A stretch of DNA of 64,000 nt, taken from the NCBI GenBank assembly GCA_027068435.1, contig JAMOTA010000030.1:1-64000 (forward strand), read 5' to 3'. Under the pieces are notes generated by a model. That model worked only from the letters and a program-made list of their open reading frames with translations, searched no databases and was not told the DNA's origin. Numbering within the stretch: position 1 is the stretch's first letter; the number at the start of each line of letters is the position of its first letter. Position numbers and translations under genes: made by a program. This DNA is from Sulfurovum sp. Its GTDB lineage: Bacteria > Campylobacterota > Campylobacteria > Campylobacterales > Sulfurovaceae. This document shows, one piece after another, positions 35,120 through 42,951 of the stretch.

Positions 35120-36505
35120 ATGATAAAGAAAAAACCTTCATTAAAGAGTTTGATAGAGTCTTCATCTGGGAGTAAATTACTTTTTCTTGGAAGAGAGAGT
35201 ATTTTCTCTAAAGATGAGATATTACGCTTTTTAAAAAAGAAGAAAATAGAAATCAGTAAAAATTATGAACAGGGTGTGGTTGCTGTAGTAGAGCATCATA
35301 ATCTTAACCCTGTAGAAGAAGACATCTCTAACTTAGCGTATGAGAACCATATACCTCTTTACTCTTTAAATGAGTTTGAAAAGTTGCTCTCTGATGGTAT
35401 CAATGATGATGAACTACTCATGGTCATAAAACTTACCAATGACCAAGAGCGTATTTTTAGGCTTTTAGGAAATGAACACATCTCTGAAGAGCTTTTTATA
35501 AAACTACTTATGATGTATGAGTGGCACGATGAAGACGAAGACAATAGAGATGACCGTGATACTATTATGTTTACGTTAAAACGTTATATTGAGATTAGAG
35601 CTAACAATACTGATTTACTTTATAGCTATTTGACACTACGTCGTTTGGTAATAGAAGCGACAAACCCTAAATTACTTTTAGCACTTATAGGTTTTCAAAA
35701 CTTTGCATTTCATATACGTGGAAAAGAGAAAGTTACGTTACGGGAGTTAATAGCTAGAAATGAATACTTAAACAAAGAAGTGATAAGTAAACTTGTAAGT
35801 TTAAGAGATAAAAAAGTAGATGTTGCTTTAGCCTCAAACAGAAGTGTTCACTTACTCTTGTTAAAAAATTTGTTAGCTAAGAAGTCTGAAAAGATAAACG
35901 AAGCACTCGCAATCAATAAAAATATAGACAATGAAATCTTTAATACGTTACTAACTACAGAAGATAAAAGTATACAGCTGTTGTTATGGTCTCAAAGTAT
36001 TGATATAGAGCGTTTATCACTTATAGATGCCTATGCACTTGATGAAAAACTCTTTGCTACTATAGGAGCAAATGAGAGTTTAAATAGTGAAGTGATAGAG
36101 AAACTTTTAGTAAGAGATAATGAAGAACTTATCTGTTATTTGGCAGAAAATCCTATCTTAAGTGAAAAACAACTTGAGACTATTTATGCCAAGCAATTAC
36201 CTAGTACTTATGCGTTCTTAGCAAGAAACCCTGCATCTACTGTGGAGATGTTAGAGTTGCTTTATCAAACATATAATCTCTCTTCCATACGCATAGCTTT
36301 GGCACATAACAAGCGTACGCCTGAGGCTATCTTACGTACGTTGTTTGAGAGAGATGAATTTGAGATACATCAAAGTATGGCATCTAACGCATCGGTTCCT
36401 TTAGATATCTTAGATAGTTTAAAAGTAGATACACGCTTACAAAATGAACTCTCTAAAAACAAAATCTTTGAAAAAGCGTATAAAGTCGTTTTTGAGTATG
36501 ATTAA
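35120..36505 (+). CDS. Leucine-rich-variant repeat protein with BRCT-like N-terminus
   Basis: 461 residues, unnamed family. Residues about 10-90 have a BRCT-like pattern (SGSKLLFLG, a helix, VVAVVEHHN, an IPLYSLNEFEKLL helix). The rest is helical: from about 215 there are repeating units such as LRELIARNEYLNKEVISKL, VALASNRSVHLLLLKNL, ENPILSEKQLETI, LARNPASTVEMLELLY and LAHNKRTPEAILRTL, about 21-24 residues each, like LRV repeats. It lies between a VWA protein and a MoxR ATPase, so it may be their adaptor or client. Confidence 0.6.
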   Translation: MIKKKPSLKSLIESSSGSKLLFLGRESIFSKDEILRFLKKKKIEISKNYEQGVVAVVEHHNLNPVEEDISNLAYENHIPLYSLNEFEKLLSDGINDDELLMVIKLTNDQERIFRLLGNEHISEELFIKLLMMYEWHDEDEDNRDDRDTIMFTLKRYIEIRANNTDLLYSYLTLRRLVIEATNPKLLLALIGFQNFAFHIRGKEKVTLRELIARNEYLNKEVISKLVSLRDKKVDVALASNRSVHLLLLKNLLAKKSEKINEALAINKNIDNEIFNTLLTTEDKSIQLLLWSQSIDIERLSLIDAYALDEKLFATIGANESLNSEVIEKLLVRDNEELICYLAENPILSEKQLETIYAKQLPSTYAFLARNPASTVEMLELLYQTYNLSSIRIALAHNKRTPEAILRTLFERDEFEIHQSMASNASVPLDILDSLKVDTRLQNELSKNKIFEKAYKVVFEYD

Positions 36506-36538
36506 AGATAATATAGCAAATGTAGATAGGAGCATAAA

Positions 36539-37543
36539 ATGAAAGCATCAAATATAACAAAAGTAGTGAATAAACTTATAGTAAAAAAACTTCCAGTATT
36601 TATCTGGGGTCCTCCTGGGATAGGAAAATCTTCTATTGTCAAACAGATAGCACATAAAGCAGAGTTAGATTTTTTAGATTTGCGTTTGTCACTTTTGGAT
36701 CCTACAGATTTGAAAGGTATCCCTTTTTTTAATGCAGAGACAAAAGAGGGTGTATGGGCAAAACCTAGTTTTTTGCCCTCTGACCCTCACTCTACAGGTA
36801 TTTTATTTTTAGATGAAATCAACACTGCACCACCTGCGGTTCAAGCATCTGCGTATCAGCTCATACTTGACCGAAAAGTAGGTGAGTACACCCTACCTAA
36901 AGGGTGGAGTATCGTTGCTGCGGGAAACCGCGAAAATGATAGAGGAATAGTCTATAAAATGCCACCACCACTGGCAAACCGTTTTGTGCATTTTGAGATG
37001 GAAGTTAACTTCAATGACTGGAAAGCATGGGCATACTCAGTAAAAATAGATAGTACTATCATCGCATATTTAGCTTATGATAAGTCTATGCTTTTTACCT
37101 TTGATGCTAGCTCAAATGAGAAGAGTTTTGCCACACCAAGGTCATGGGAGTATGTAGATAGCATTATCAAAGCAGGTATAGAAAAAGATTTAATCTTAGA
37201 TACTATTAGTGGTGCAGTAGGACGAGAAGCAGCGGTAGGGTATTTGAGCTTTAAAAATGTTATGAAAGATTTACCAGATTTAGGCACTATACTTGATGGC
37301 TCACTCACCGTGCTAGAAGAGGAAGACTCTAAGGTAATGATGGCACTCTCCATCGGTCTTGTAAATGCTTTGCTAGAAAACCAAGATGAGTTTGCGATAG
37401 ATAATGTTTTAAAGTTCTCTTTGCAACTACCTAGTGAGTTTGCTATTATGCTTGTGAAAGATATGCAACAAAACCACATCGATGTAGAGGGTTCTGATGC
37501 ATGGGGTGCTTGGGTTAGAGAGTTTGCTTACTTGTTGAGTTAG
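36539..37543 (+). CDS. MoxR-family AAA+ ATPase
   Basis: 334 residues. Walker A GPPGIGKSS starts at 24, Walker B is LFLDEINTA, sensor 1 is VAAGNREND, and the arginine finger region is PPPLANRF, all in MoxR order. MoxR ATPases act as chaperones with VWA partners to insert cofactors or activate enzymes. The VWA partner is likely the gene at 33.9 kb, with the repeat protein between. Its 3' end is overlapped by the arsC remnant on the opposite strand. Confidence 0.85.
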   Translation: MKASNITKVVNKLIVKKLPVFIWGPPGIGKSSIVKQIAHKAELDFLDLRLSLLDPTDLKGIPFFNAETKEGVWAKPSFLPSDPHSTGILFLDEINTAPPAVQASAYQLILDRKVGEYTLPKGWSIVAAGNRENDRGIVYKMPPPLANRFVHFEMEVNFNDWKAWAYSVKIDSTIIAYLAYDKSMLFTFDASSNEKSFATPRSWEYVDSIIKAGIEKDLILDTISGAVGREAAVGYLSFKNVMKDLPDLGTILDGSLTVLEEEDSKVMMALSIGLVNALLENQDEFAIDNVLKFSLQLPSEFAIMLVKDMQQNHIDVEGSDAWGAWVREFAYLLS

Positions 37544-37793
37544 CATCACTTCTAAACTTCACTATTTTTTGTTTTTTATCTACTTTAAAAAGAAAGTTCT
37601 CCCATGTAAATATTTTGCCATCAGGATCTTTAAAGCCAATATGTATAGTCTTAACTGCTTTTGGAAACAGAGGATAACTCTCTTTAGCATGTTCACAAAC
37701 AGTTACTATAAGGTCATACTCATGGTCTATGATTCTATCTAATGTCTTAGAGTGATACGTAGCTTTCCAGATGTTTTTTTGCTCTAAAAGCTT
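37515..37793 (-). pseudogene. arsC: arsC remnant (thioredoxin-linked arsenate reductase family, LMW-phosphatase fold)
   Basis: An open frame of 92 codons encodes KLLEQKNIWKATYHSKTLDR, then IIDHEYDLIVTVCEHAKESY, PLFPKAVKTIHIGFKDPDGK, IFTWENFLFKV and a short end. That is the C-terminal two thirds of an ArsC, matching SKTLD-E, VITVC-NAKESCP-FP and W-FEDP. The upstream part with the catalytic P-loop Cys and a start codon is absent, with TAA directly before (37794-37796). The second redox Cys (KESC) is Tyr here. It ends inside the MoxR gene by 29 bases. Dead fragment. Confidence 0.8.
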
Positions 37794-37855
37794 TTAGCAT
37801 ATCGTAAATTTACGCTTTTGTATTAAATTTTGTATTTTTTGCAATTTATTAATTA

Positions 37856-37880
37856 TTTTAAGCTTCATTTTAAGCTTCAT
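37856..37880. repeat. Tandem 12-bp repeat in front of tRNA-Ser
   Basis: TTTTAAGCTTCA occurs twice head to tail (37856-37867, 37868-37879), ending 5 bases before the -10 box of the tRNA. Each copy carries the palindrome AAGCTT. The rest of 37794-37908 is AT-rich and holds nothing I can support as a gene. Confidence 0.7.
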
Positions 37881-37884
37881 GCAT

Positions 37885-37890
37885 TATAAT
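37885..37890 (+). promoter_or_regulatory. -10 box for tRNA-Ser
   Basis: TATAAT lies 18 bases before the mature tRNA 5' end. There is no good -35 consensus; the tandem repeat occupies that space. Confidence 0.55.
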
Positions 37891-37908
37891 CCTATCCACA
37901 AAACACAT

Positions 37909-37999
37909 GGAGAGTTGGGAGAGTTGGTTTAATCCGCGCCCCTGCTAAGGGTGTGTACCTTCACGGGTACCGAGGGTTCGAATCCCTCACTCTCCGCCA
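37909..37999 (+). tRNA. tRNA-Ser, anticodon GCU
   Basis: A 91-base serine tRNA with a long variable arm and encoded CCA. The acceptor stem GGAGAGT pairs with ACTCTCC (37989-37995). The anticodon loop CTGCTAA has a 5-bp stem (CGCCC / GGGTG, with one G-T) and reads AGC and AGU codons. The TpsiC arm contains GGTTCGAATCC. All stems close by eye, and the long extra arm is diagnostic for type II tRNA. Confidence 0.97.
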
Positions 38000-38124
38000 C
38001 TAAACTACAAATAATCCCCTAAATGACATTGTTTTATAGCTTTTTTAAGATGTAAATCACATGAGAATCACAAGCTTTCTAAAAATTCCGCTTATTGTTA
38101 GAATTGGCGATATAAAAATCTCAG

Positions 38125-39396
38125 CTATGAAACCTTTTCAATTTTATCGGCTTTTGTGACATATTTTTTTCTAATATTAAAATAGAGACTTGAAAGATAC
38201 TCTACCAATACTACACTTACTCCTGTTGCTACGATGACGTTATAGTCAAAAGTGGTTTCTACTGCTAGTACCATGGCAGTTAGGGGTAGTTTCATAATGA
38301 CACCCATAAAGACAGATGCACCAATAGCAGCGAAGTAAAAAGGCTCTATGGGGATATGAAAGTAGAAAACCAGCTCTCCAAATCCGTATCCTACTAATGC
38401 CCCAATACTCATAAGAGGTAAAAAAAGTCCACCTACTGCATTGGCATAAATGGAGACGGTGGTACCGATAATACGTAAAATAATAATCATAAAAATAAAC
38501 CATAATGAGATATGTGTCTCTTGATTGATAAGATTCATTACAATGGCTTTACCAGAAAAAGCAGCGTGAGGTTCTATGAGTAATATAGTCCCTACTACAC
38601 TTCCACCTATAAGTGCAAAAATATAATTACGATATTTAAATAGTGATTTAAATATCTCTAAGTCTATAAAGTGTAAAAGTCTTTTTTTAAAAAAGAGATA
38701 AAAGTAGATAAAAAAAGTGATAAAAGGGATAAACATAAAGTTTATAAGAATGTATTCACTGTTAAAGCTACGCCCTAAGGAGTGACGAAATACTATTGGC
38801 TCTAAGAACTGTACACTTAATGCAAATGCAATAACAGAAGCCAAAATGAGGTAGCCCACATACTGTTTTATAAACTGGTAAGCTATATGTTCTATGGCAA
38901 AGGCAATACCTGTTAAAGGTGAGACAAAGATGGCTGCTATTCCAGAACTTGCTCCTACACTAATTATCATCTTTATAAGTATAGAGGGAAGTTTAAAAAG
39001 CTTATGTAGATGGTATGCTATCATAGCACCAATACCAGCACTAGGACCTTCTGTTCCTACCATAAATCCTGTAGATAAAGAGAGTGTAGAAGCAATAATC
39101 TTTAAAAAAAGTGTTTTTAATTTAAGTATCATTTTATTTTCTACAATAGAATCAGCAATTTCACTTATTGCATATTCACGAATATTTGTATCTTTAGAGA
39201 TAAGATAATTTACTATAAAAATGGCTACGGTAGGTAGAAAATAGAGATACCATGTTGGTAAGGTAGCTACAGTTTTAAAAGGGTCACCCATAAATAGAAA
39301 GTGTGTTACAAAAGTAATAAGTAACTCATACATAGTAATGAAAAAACCACTAATAAGTCCTGTAAGCATGACTGCGATTATTAGCTTTAAAATCAT
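38125..39396 (-). CDS. CLC-family chloride channel or H+/Cl- exchanger
   Basis: 423 residues with about 10 membrane helices. The gating-glutamate motif is GTEGPSAG (GxEGP), followed by GIAAIFVSPLTGIAFAIEH, GGLFLPLMSIGALVG (GxFxP) and MKLPLTAMVLAVE. The usual first chloride motif GSGIP is not visible: the corresponding region reads TNIREYAISEIADS. This is a short CLC without CBS domains. Presence of the gating Glu is compatible with exchanger activity. Single gene; 125 bases between it and tRNA-Ser hold nothing I can identify. Confidence 0.8.
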   Translation of the reverse strand: MILKLIIAVMLTGLISGFFITMYELLITFVTHFLFMGDPFKTVATLPTWYLYFLPTVAIFIVNYLISKDTNIREYAISEIADSIVENKMILKLKTLFLKIIASTLSLSTGFMVGTEGPSAGIGAMIAYHLHKLFKLPSILIKMIISVGASSGIAAIFVSPLTGIAFAIEHIAYQFIKQYVGYLILASVIAFALSVQFLEPIVFRHSLGRSFNSEYILINFMFIPFITFFIYFYLFFKKRLLHFIDLEIFKSLFKYRNYIFALIGGSVVGTILLIEPHAAFSGKAIVMNLINQETHISLWFIFMIIILRIIGTTVSIYANAVGGLFLPLMSIGALVGYGFGELVFYFHIPIEPFYFAAIGASVFMGVIMKLPLTAMVLAVETTFDYNVIVATGVSVVLVEYLSSLYFNIRKKYVTKADKIEKVS

Positions 39397-39424
39397 GACA
39401 CTGCCTCCTATTTTTATATGTTAA

Positions 39425-39907
39425 CTACCCTTGTAAGCTCTCTTCATCTATGACGATGATACCGTCATGGTCTGCTAGTAGAATCTCGTTGTTTTTAAAA
39501 AATACACCACCAAAGGTAAAAGTAGTGTCACGTTCTCCTGACTTTTTGTCATGGCTTTTTCGTGGGCAAGTTCCTAATGCCCAGAGTCCCACGGGGATAG
39601 TCTTTGTGATATGTGTGTCACGTACGTAACCGTTTATGAGTATGCCTGCCCAGTTGTTTTCGTGTGCAAACTTCATAAGGTTCTCACCTACTACTGCGTA
39701 ATGAGCTTGGTTTACCTCTACTACAGCCACGCGTCCTTGTCCAGGCTCTTTAAGCATAGTAATCAAATCTGAGTTTTCATGGAAGAGTTTTATCGTTGCG
39801 ATAGGACCACGACATTTCTCTATGCCTCCGTAAGATTTATATTCTGGTGAGAGAACTTGTACCTTTTCATGATGCTCATCTGAAATATCTGCGGTAAAAA
39901 AACCCAT
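39425..39907 (-). CDS. rraA: RraA-family protein
   Basis: 160 residues with the RraA pattern: VEVNQAHYAVVGENLMKFAH, GILINGYVRDTH, ALGTCPRKSHDKKSGERD, FTFGGVFFKNNEILLADHDG. RraA was named as an RNase E inhibitor; related fold members are 4-hydroxy-4-methyl-2-oxoglutarate/oxaloacetate aldolases, whose motif adds an acidic residue after RD. Here RDTHIT lacks it, closer to true RraA. It is single, 28 bases from the CLC gene on the same strand, and divergent from the mutase operon. Confidence 0.85.
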   Translation of the reverse strand: MGFFTADISDEHHEKVQVLSPEYKSYGGIEKCRGPIATIKLFHENSDLITMLKEPGQGRVAVVEVNQAHYAVVGENLMKFAHENNWAGILINGYVRDTHITKTIPVGLWALGTCPRKSHDKKSGERDTTFTFGGVFFKNNEILLADHDGIIVIDEESLQG

Positions 39908-39999
39908 TTAAATTCCTTGTTGTCTGTATTTATAGAAAGATTATACTAAAAAAAATCTATAATTAGGTAGAATATTAAAAACAAACATAAAGCAGATAG

Positions 40000-40401
40000 A
40001 TGAAAGTAGTAACAGGTGTAGTAGGTAATGATATTCATGTTGTAGCAAATAGGCTTATAGATATCTCTCTTGAAGAGCGTGGTTTTGAAGTTTTTAATCT
40101 TGGGGTTAATACCTATTTAGAAGAGTTTATGGACGCAGTAATAGAGACAGATGCAGATGTCTTACTTATCTCTTCTCTTAATGGTGAAGCAGAAGGGTGG
40201 TGTAGAGATCTTCAAATACTTAAGAGTCAATATGATTTTAAGAATGTTACTTTTATGATAGGTGGAAACCTTGGTGTAGGAGAGATGGATCCTGAACAGC
40301 TAGTACCTAAGTTTCAAAGTTATGGTTTTGATTTGGTTTTTCATCAAGTAGATTTAAATGTAGGTCTTGACTCTCTTGAAGCATTTTTGGAGGCTAGATA
40401 A
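40000..40401 (+). CDS. glmS: B12-binding small subunit of glutamate mutase (methylaspartate mutase S)
   Basis: 133 residues with the cobalamin-binding flavodoxin-like fold: VVGNDIHVVANR (D11xH13, where His coordinates cobalt), SSLNGEAEG and GGNLGVGEMD. The canonical DxHxxG has Ala16 instead of Gly. The small subunit carries the cofactor and pairs with the large subunit encoded next. It starts the operon; its stop overlaps the large-subunit ATG (TAATG). AGCAGATAG upstream is a weak ribosome site. Confidence 0.9.
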   Translation: MKVVTGVVGNDIHVVANRLIDISLEERGFEVFNLGVNTYLEEFMDAVIETDADVLLISSLNGEAEGWCRDLQILKSQYDFKNVTFMIGGNLGVGEMDPEQLVPKFQSYGFDLVFHQVDLNVGLDSLEAFLEAR

Positions 40402-41765
40402 TGAGTAGTTTATTACAACGTGAACGTGAGATTATTGTTAAAAATGAGTATATAGATAGATTTGACTTTGATGAAGTGGAAAATTTTATAAGAGGGGCTA
40501 GTAAAGACCTTTTTATCTCACATAAGTTTAAAACATCTAAAGAGATACTGGTTCAACCACGTGGTGGCTTTCCTACTTACGATAAAGTTTTTCAACTCTA
40601 TAAAGAGTTTAAAGATGCTAAAGTCGATGTACTTCCTCTTACAATAGACTCCAATACACGTCTTAATGACTACGCTAGTGCTAAAAAAATGCTGGCACTA
40701 TCTGAAGAGAATGATGTTGATATGCTTAATGGTTACCCTCTTGTAAACCATGGCTACAGAACTACACGTAAGATGATTACACATTATAACACTCCTGTGA
40801 GCCTACGTCATGGTACTCCAGATGCTAGACTGCTTGTAGAGACTGCTTTAGCTTCAGGTATCTTTGAGATAGAGGGGGGTCCTATTACTTACCTTCTCCC
40901 ATACTCTAAAAACTTTCCTATGGATAAAGCATTTTTGTATTGGAAATATGTAGAGAGGGTATGTGCCAAATACTCAGAGCTTAATGAACCTATAAACCGA
41001 GAGTCATTTGGACCACTATCTGCTACACTACAAGCACCTGCTATAGTACTTGTGATACAACTCTTGGAGATGTTACTCTCTTTAGAAGAGGGGGTAAAGT
41101 CTTTCTCTGTGAGCTTCTCACAAACAGGTTCTATGTTACAAGATATTGTCTCTGCAAATGTTTTGCGTAAACTAGCACGTAAATATGCCGATAAATTTGG
41201 GCATGATGACGCAACAATCAACCTTGTTTATCATCAATGGATGGGTGCTTTCCCTCGTAATAAAGAGTATTCTGATTCGCTTATTAATACCTCTACTGTT
41301 ATAGCAGCTATGGTTGGAGCAGATAAGATTATTACTAAAACACGTAATGAAGCATTTGGTATTCCAACAAAAGAGGCAAATGCCTTAGCTGTTGCCAATG
41401 TAAAATATACCTTAGGTATGCTTAAAGGTTTACCAAAAGTAGGGGATGAAGAAGAAGAGGAAAACCTCACTAATGAAGTAGATGAAATCTTAGAAGCGGT
41501 GTTTAACGACAAAGCAGACACACTTTGGCGTAAAGTATTTAACTCTATTAAAAAAGGGTACATTGATATTCCTTTTTCCCCACATATCATCAATACAAAT
41601 GAGGTGATTACAATACGTGATCCTCAGAGTAACATACGTATTTTGAAAAAGGGTAATTTACCTATTTCAGATAGAAGTTTTGCCTTTGAACAGTCCAAAA
41701 TCAAACTAGCAGATGGTCAAAAAGTAGTAGATAAAATTATTCAAGATATAGGGATTATGCTATGA
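40401..41765 (+). CDS. glmE: Glutamate mutase large subunit (methylaspartate mutase E)
   Basis: 454 residues. The substrate carboxylate-holding arginines of clostridial glutamate mutase align with Arg54 (QPRGGF), Arg87 (NTRLN) and Arg136 (SLRHGTPD), and the active-site Glu and Tyr with Glu158 (EIEGG), Tyr164 and Tyr168. YHQWMGAFP and EAFGIPTKEAN also match. The enzyme interconverts glutamate and 3-methylaspartate. All these residues are kept, so a glutamate-like substrate is likely. Overlaps glmL by 4 bases (ATGA). Confidence 0.9.
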   Translation: MSSLLQREREIIVKNEYIDRFDFDEVENFIRGASKDLFISHKFKTSKEILVQPRGGFPTYDKVFQLYKEFKDAKVDVLPLTIDSNTRLNDYASAKKMLALSEENDVDMLNGYPLVNHGYRTTRKMITHYNTPVSLRHGTPDARLLVETALASGIFEIEGGPITYLLPYSKNFPMDKAFLYWKYVERVCAKYSELNEPINRESFGPLSATLQAPAIVLVIQLLEMLLSLEEGVKSFSVSFSQTGSMLQDIVSANVLRKLARKYADKFGHDDATINLVYHQWMGAFPRNKEYSDSLINTSTVIAAMVGADKIITKTRNEAFGIPTKEANALAVANVKYTLGMLKGLPKVGDEEEEENLTNEVDEILEAVFNDKADTLWRKVFNSIKKGYIDIPFSPHIINTNEVITIRDPQSNIRILKKGNLPISDRSFAFEQSKIKLADGQKVVDKIIQDIGIML

Positions 41766-42931
41766 GTAAATTGTATATAGATATAGGTAGTACCTATTTT
41801 AAAGTTTCACAAAAAGGTAATATTGAACAGTATTTTAGGAATTTTGATAAAAATATTCTTGATGACTTAAACTCAAAGTGTTCAACTATTGTTAACCAAT
41901 ACAGTAAAGAAGATATACATATCTGCTCCTCTGCAAATGGGGGGCTTAGTACGCTTATAGTAGGACTTACTAACTCATTTAGTCTAAAGTATGCGATTAA
42001 TATAGCTTTTAATTCAGGTATCAATATCATAGATACGGTTTTATACTCTAAGTTAGAGAGTGAACCTGTACCTTTAGAAGTGATAGATGTGGTTATTGTT
42101 GTGGGTGGTATTGACTCTGTAGAAAAAGTATTTGATGAAAAATTGCTAAACTATTTAGAAAAAGTAAATTATCAAAATATTACCTATGTTGGAAGTGCTA
42201 AAAATAGAGACTTTTTAATACAAAACTTAGAAAATATTGTTGTACTTGAAAATATTATCTCTGATAAACTTCAAATTCAAGAAGAGGCACTAAAACATTA
42301 TTTAACAGATCTTTATCAGTCTGATATTGTAGGTAAAGAAGATATAAAACAGTTGTATGAGATTACCTCTAACCAAATCTATTCAACACCTTATATTGTG
42401 AATCGTTCTTTGCCTAAAATAAATGAAAGACTTGATGTTGCCAACCCTTTTATAGTAGTAGATATCGGTGGTGCTACTACAGATATACACTACAGTCGTG
42501 ACCTTGTAAATGATAATATCTTAACAGAAAATGGTTATGACCGTTTGGTATTTAAGAAACTTGGTGTCTATAAATCTCGTGAAAGTTTAGTGCATACAGC
42601 AAAAAACAATGAGTTTGTATTTGAACTTTTAGAATATTTAAATGTTACTGAAAATATTTTAGAAGAGGAGAGTACAAAGGCAACAAAAACACTCATGCAG
42701 TTAGCTATCTTTTTAGTACTCTATAAAGTATCGAAACATCATGGTCAATATGTAGAACTAAATTTAGACATTTTAAATAGTATTGTCCTTACAGGTGGTA
42801 TTACAAAAGTATTGACTCAAGAAGAGGTAGAAGATATAGTACTCTTTTTTTACAAAAAGATTTTGCAGTTTCATCATGCACCAACTACACTTCTTGATAG
42901 CAATTATGAGATATGGACATACGGAATTTAA
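41762..42931 (+). CDS. glmL: GlmL/MutL-family ATPase, mutase companion
   Basis: 389 residues of the actin/ASKHA-like GlmL family: IDIGSTYFK at the start (phosphate 1), SSANGGLSTLIVGL, VVIVVGGIDSVE, and IVVDIGGATTDIHYS (phosphate 2). GlmL lies with B12 glutamate mutase genes in clostridia and is thought to keep the enzyme active, by analogy with other B12 reactivases. Its presence supports a working mutase. The next gene begins 20 bases on. Confidence 0.85.
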   Translation: MSKLYIDIGSTYFKVSQKGNIEQYFRNFDKNILDDLNSKCSTIVNQYSKEDIHICSSANGGLSTLIVGLTNSFSLKYAINIAFNSGINIIDTVLYSKLESEPVPLEVIDVVIVVGGIDSVEKVFDEKLLNYLEKVNYQNITYVGSAKNRDFLIQNLENIVVLENIISDKLQIQEEALKHYLTDLYQSDIVGKEDIKQLYEITSNQIYSTPYIVNRSLPKINERLDVANPFIVVDIGGATTDIHYSRDLVNDNILTENGYDRLVFKKLGVYKSRESLVHTAKNNEFVFELLEYLNVTENILEEESTKATKTLMQLAIFLVLYKVSKHHGQYVELNLDILNSIVLTGGITKVLTQEEVEDIVLFFYKKILQFHHAPTTLLDSNYEIWTYGI

Positions 42932-42951
42932 ATCATAGTAAGGGAGTATAA

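Noticed and set aside
37909-37999. tRNA-Ser as an attachment site for an integrated element
   Set aside because: No integrase gene or repeated tRNA 3' end was seen in the flanking DNA.
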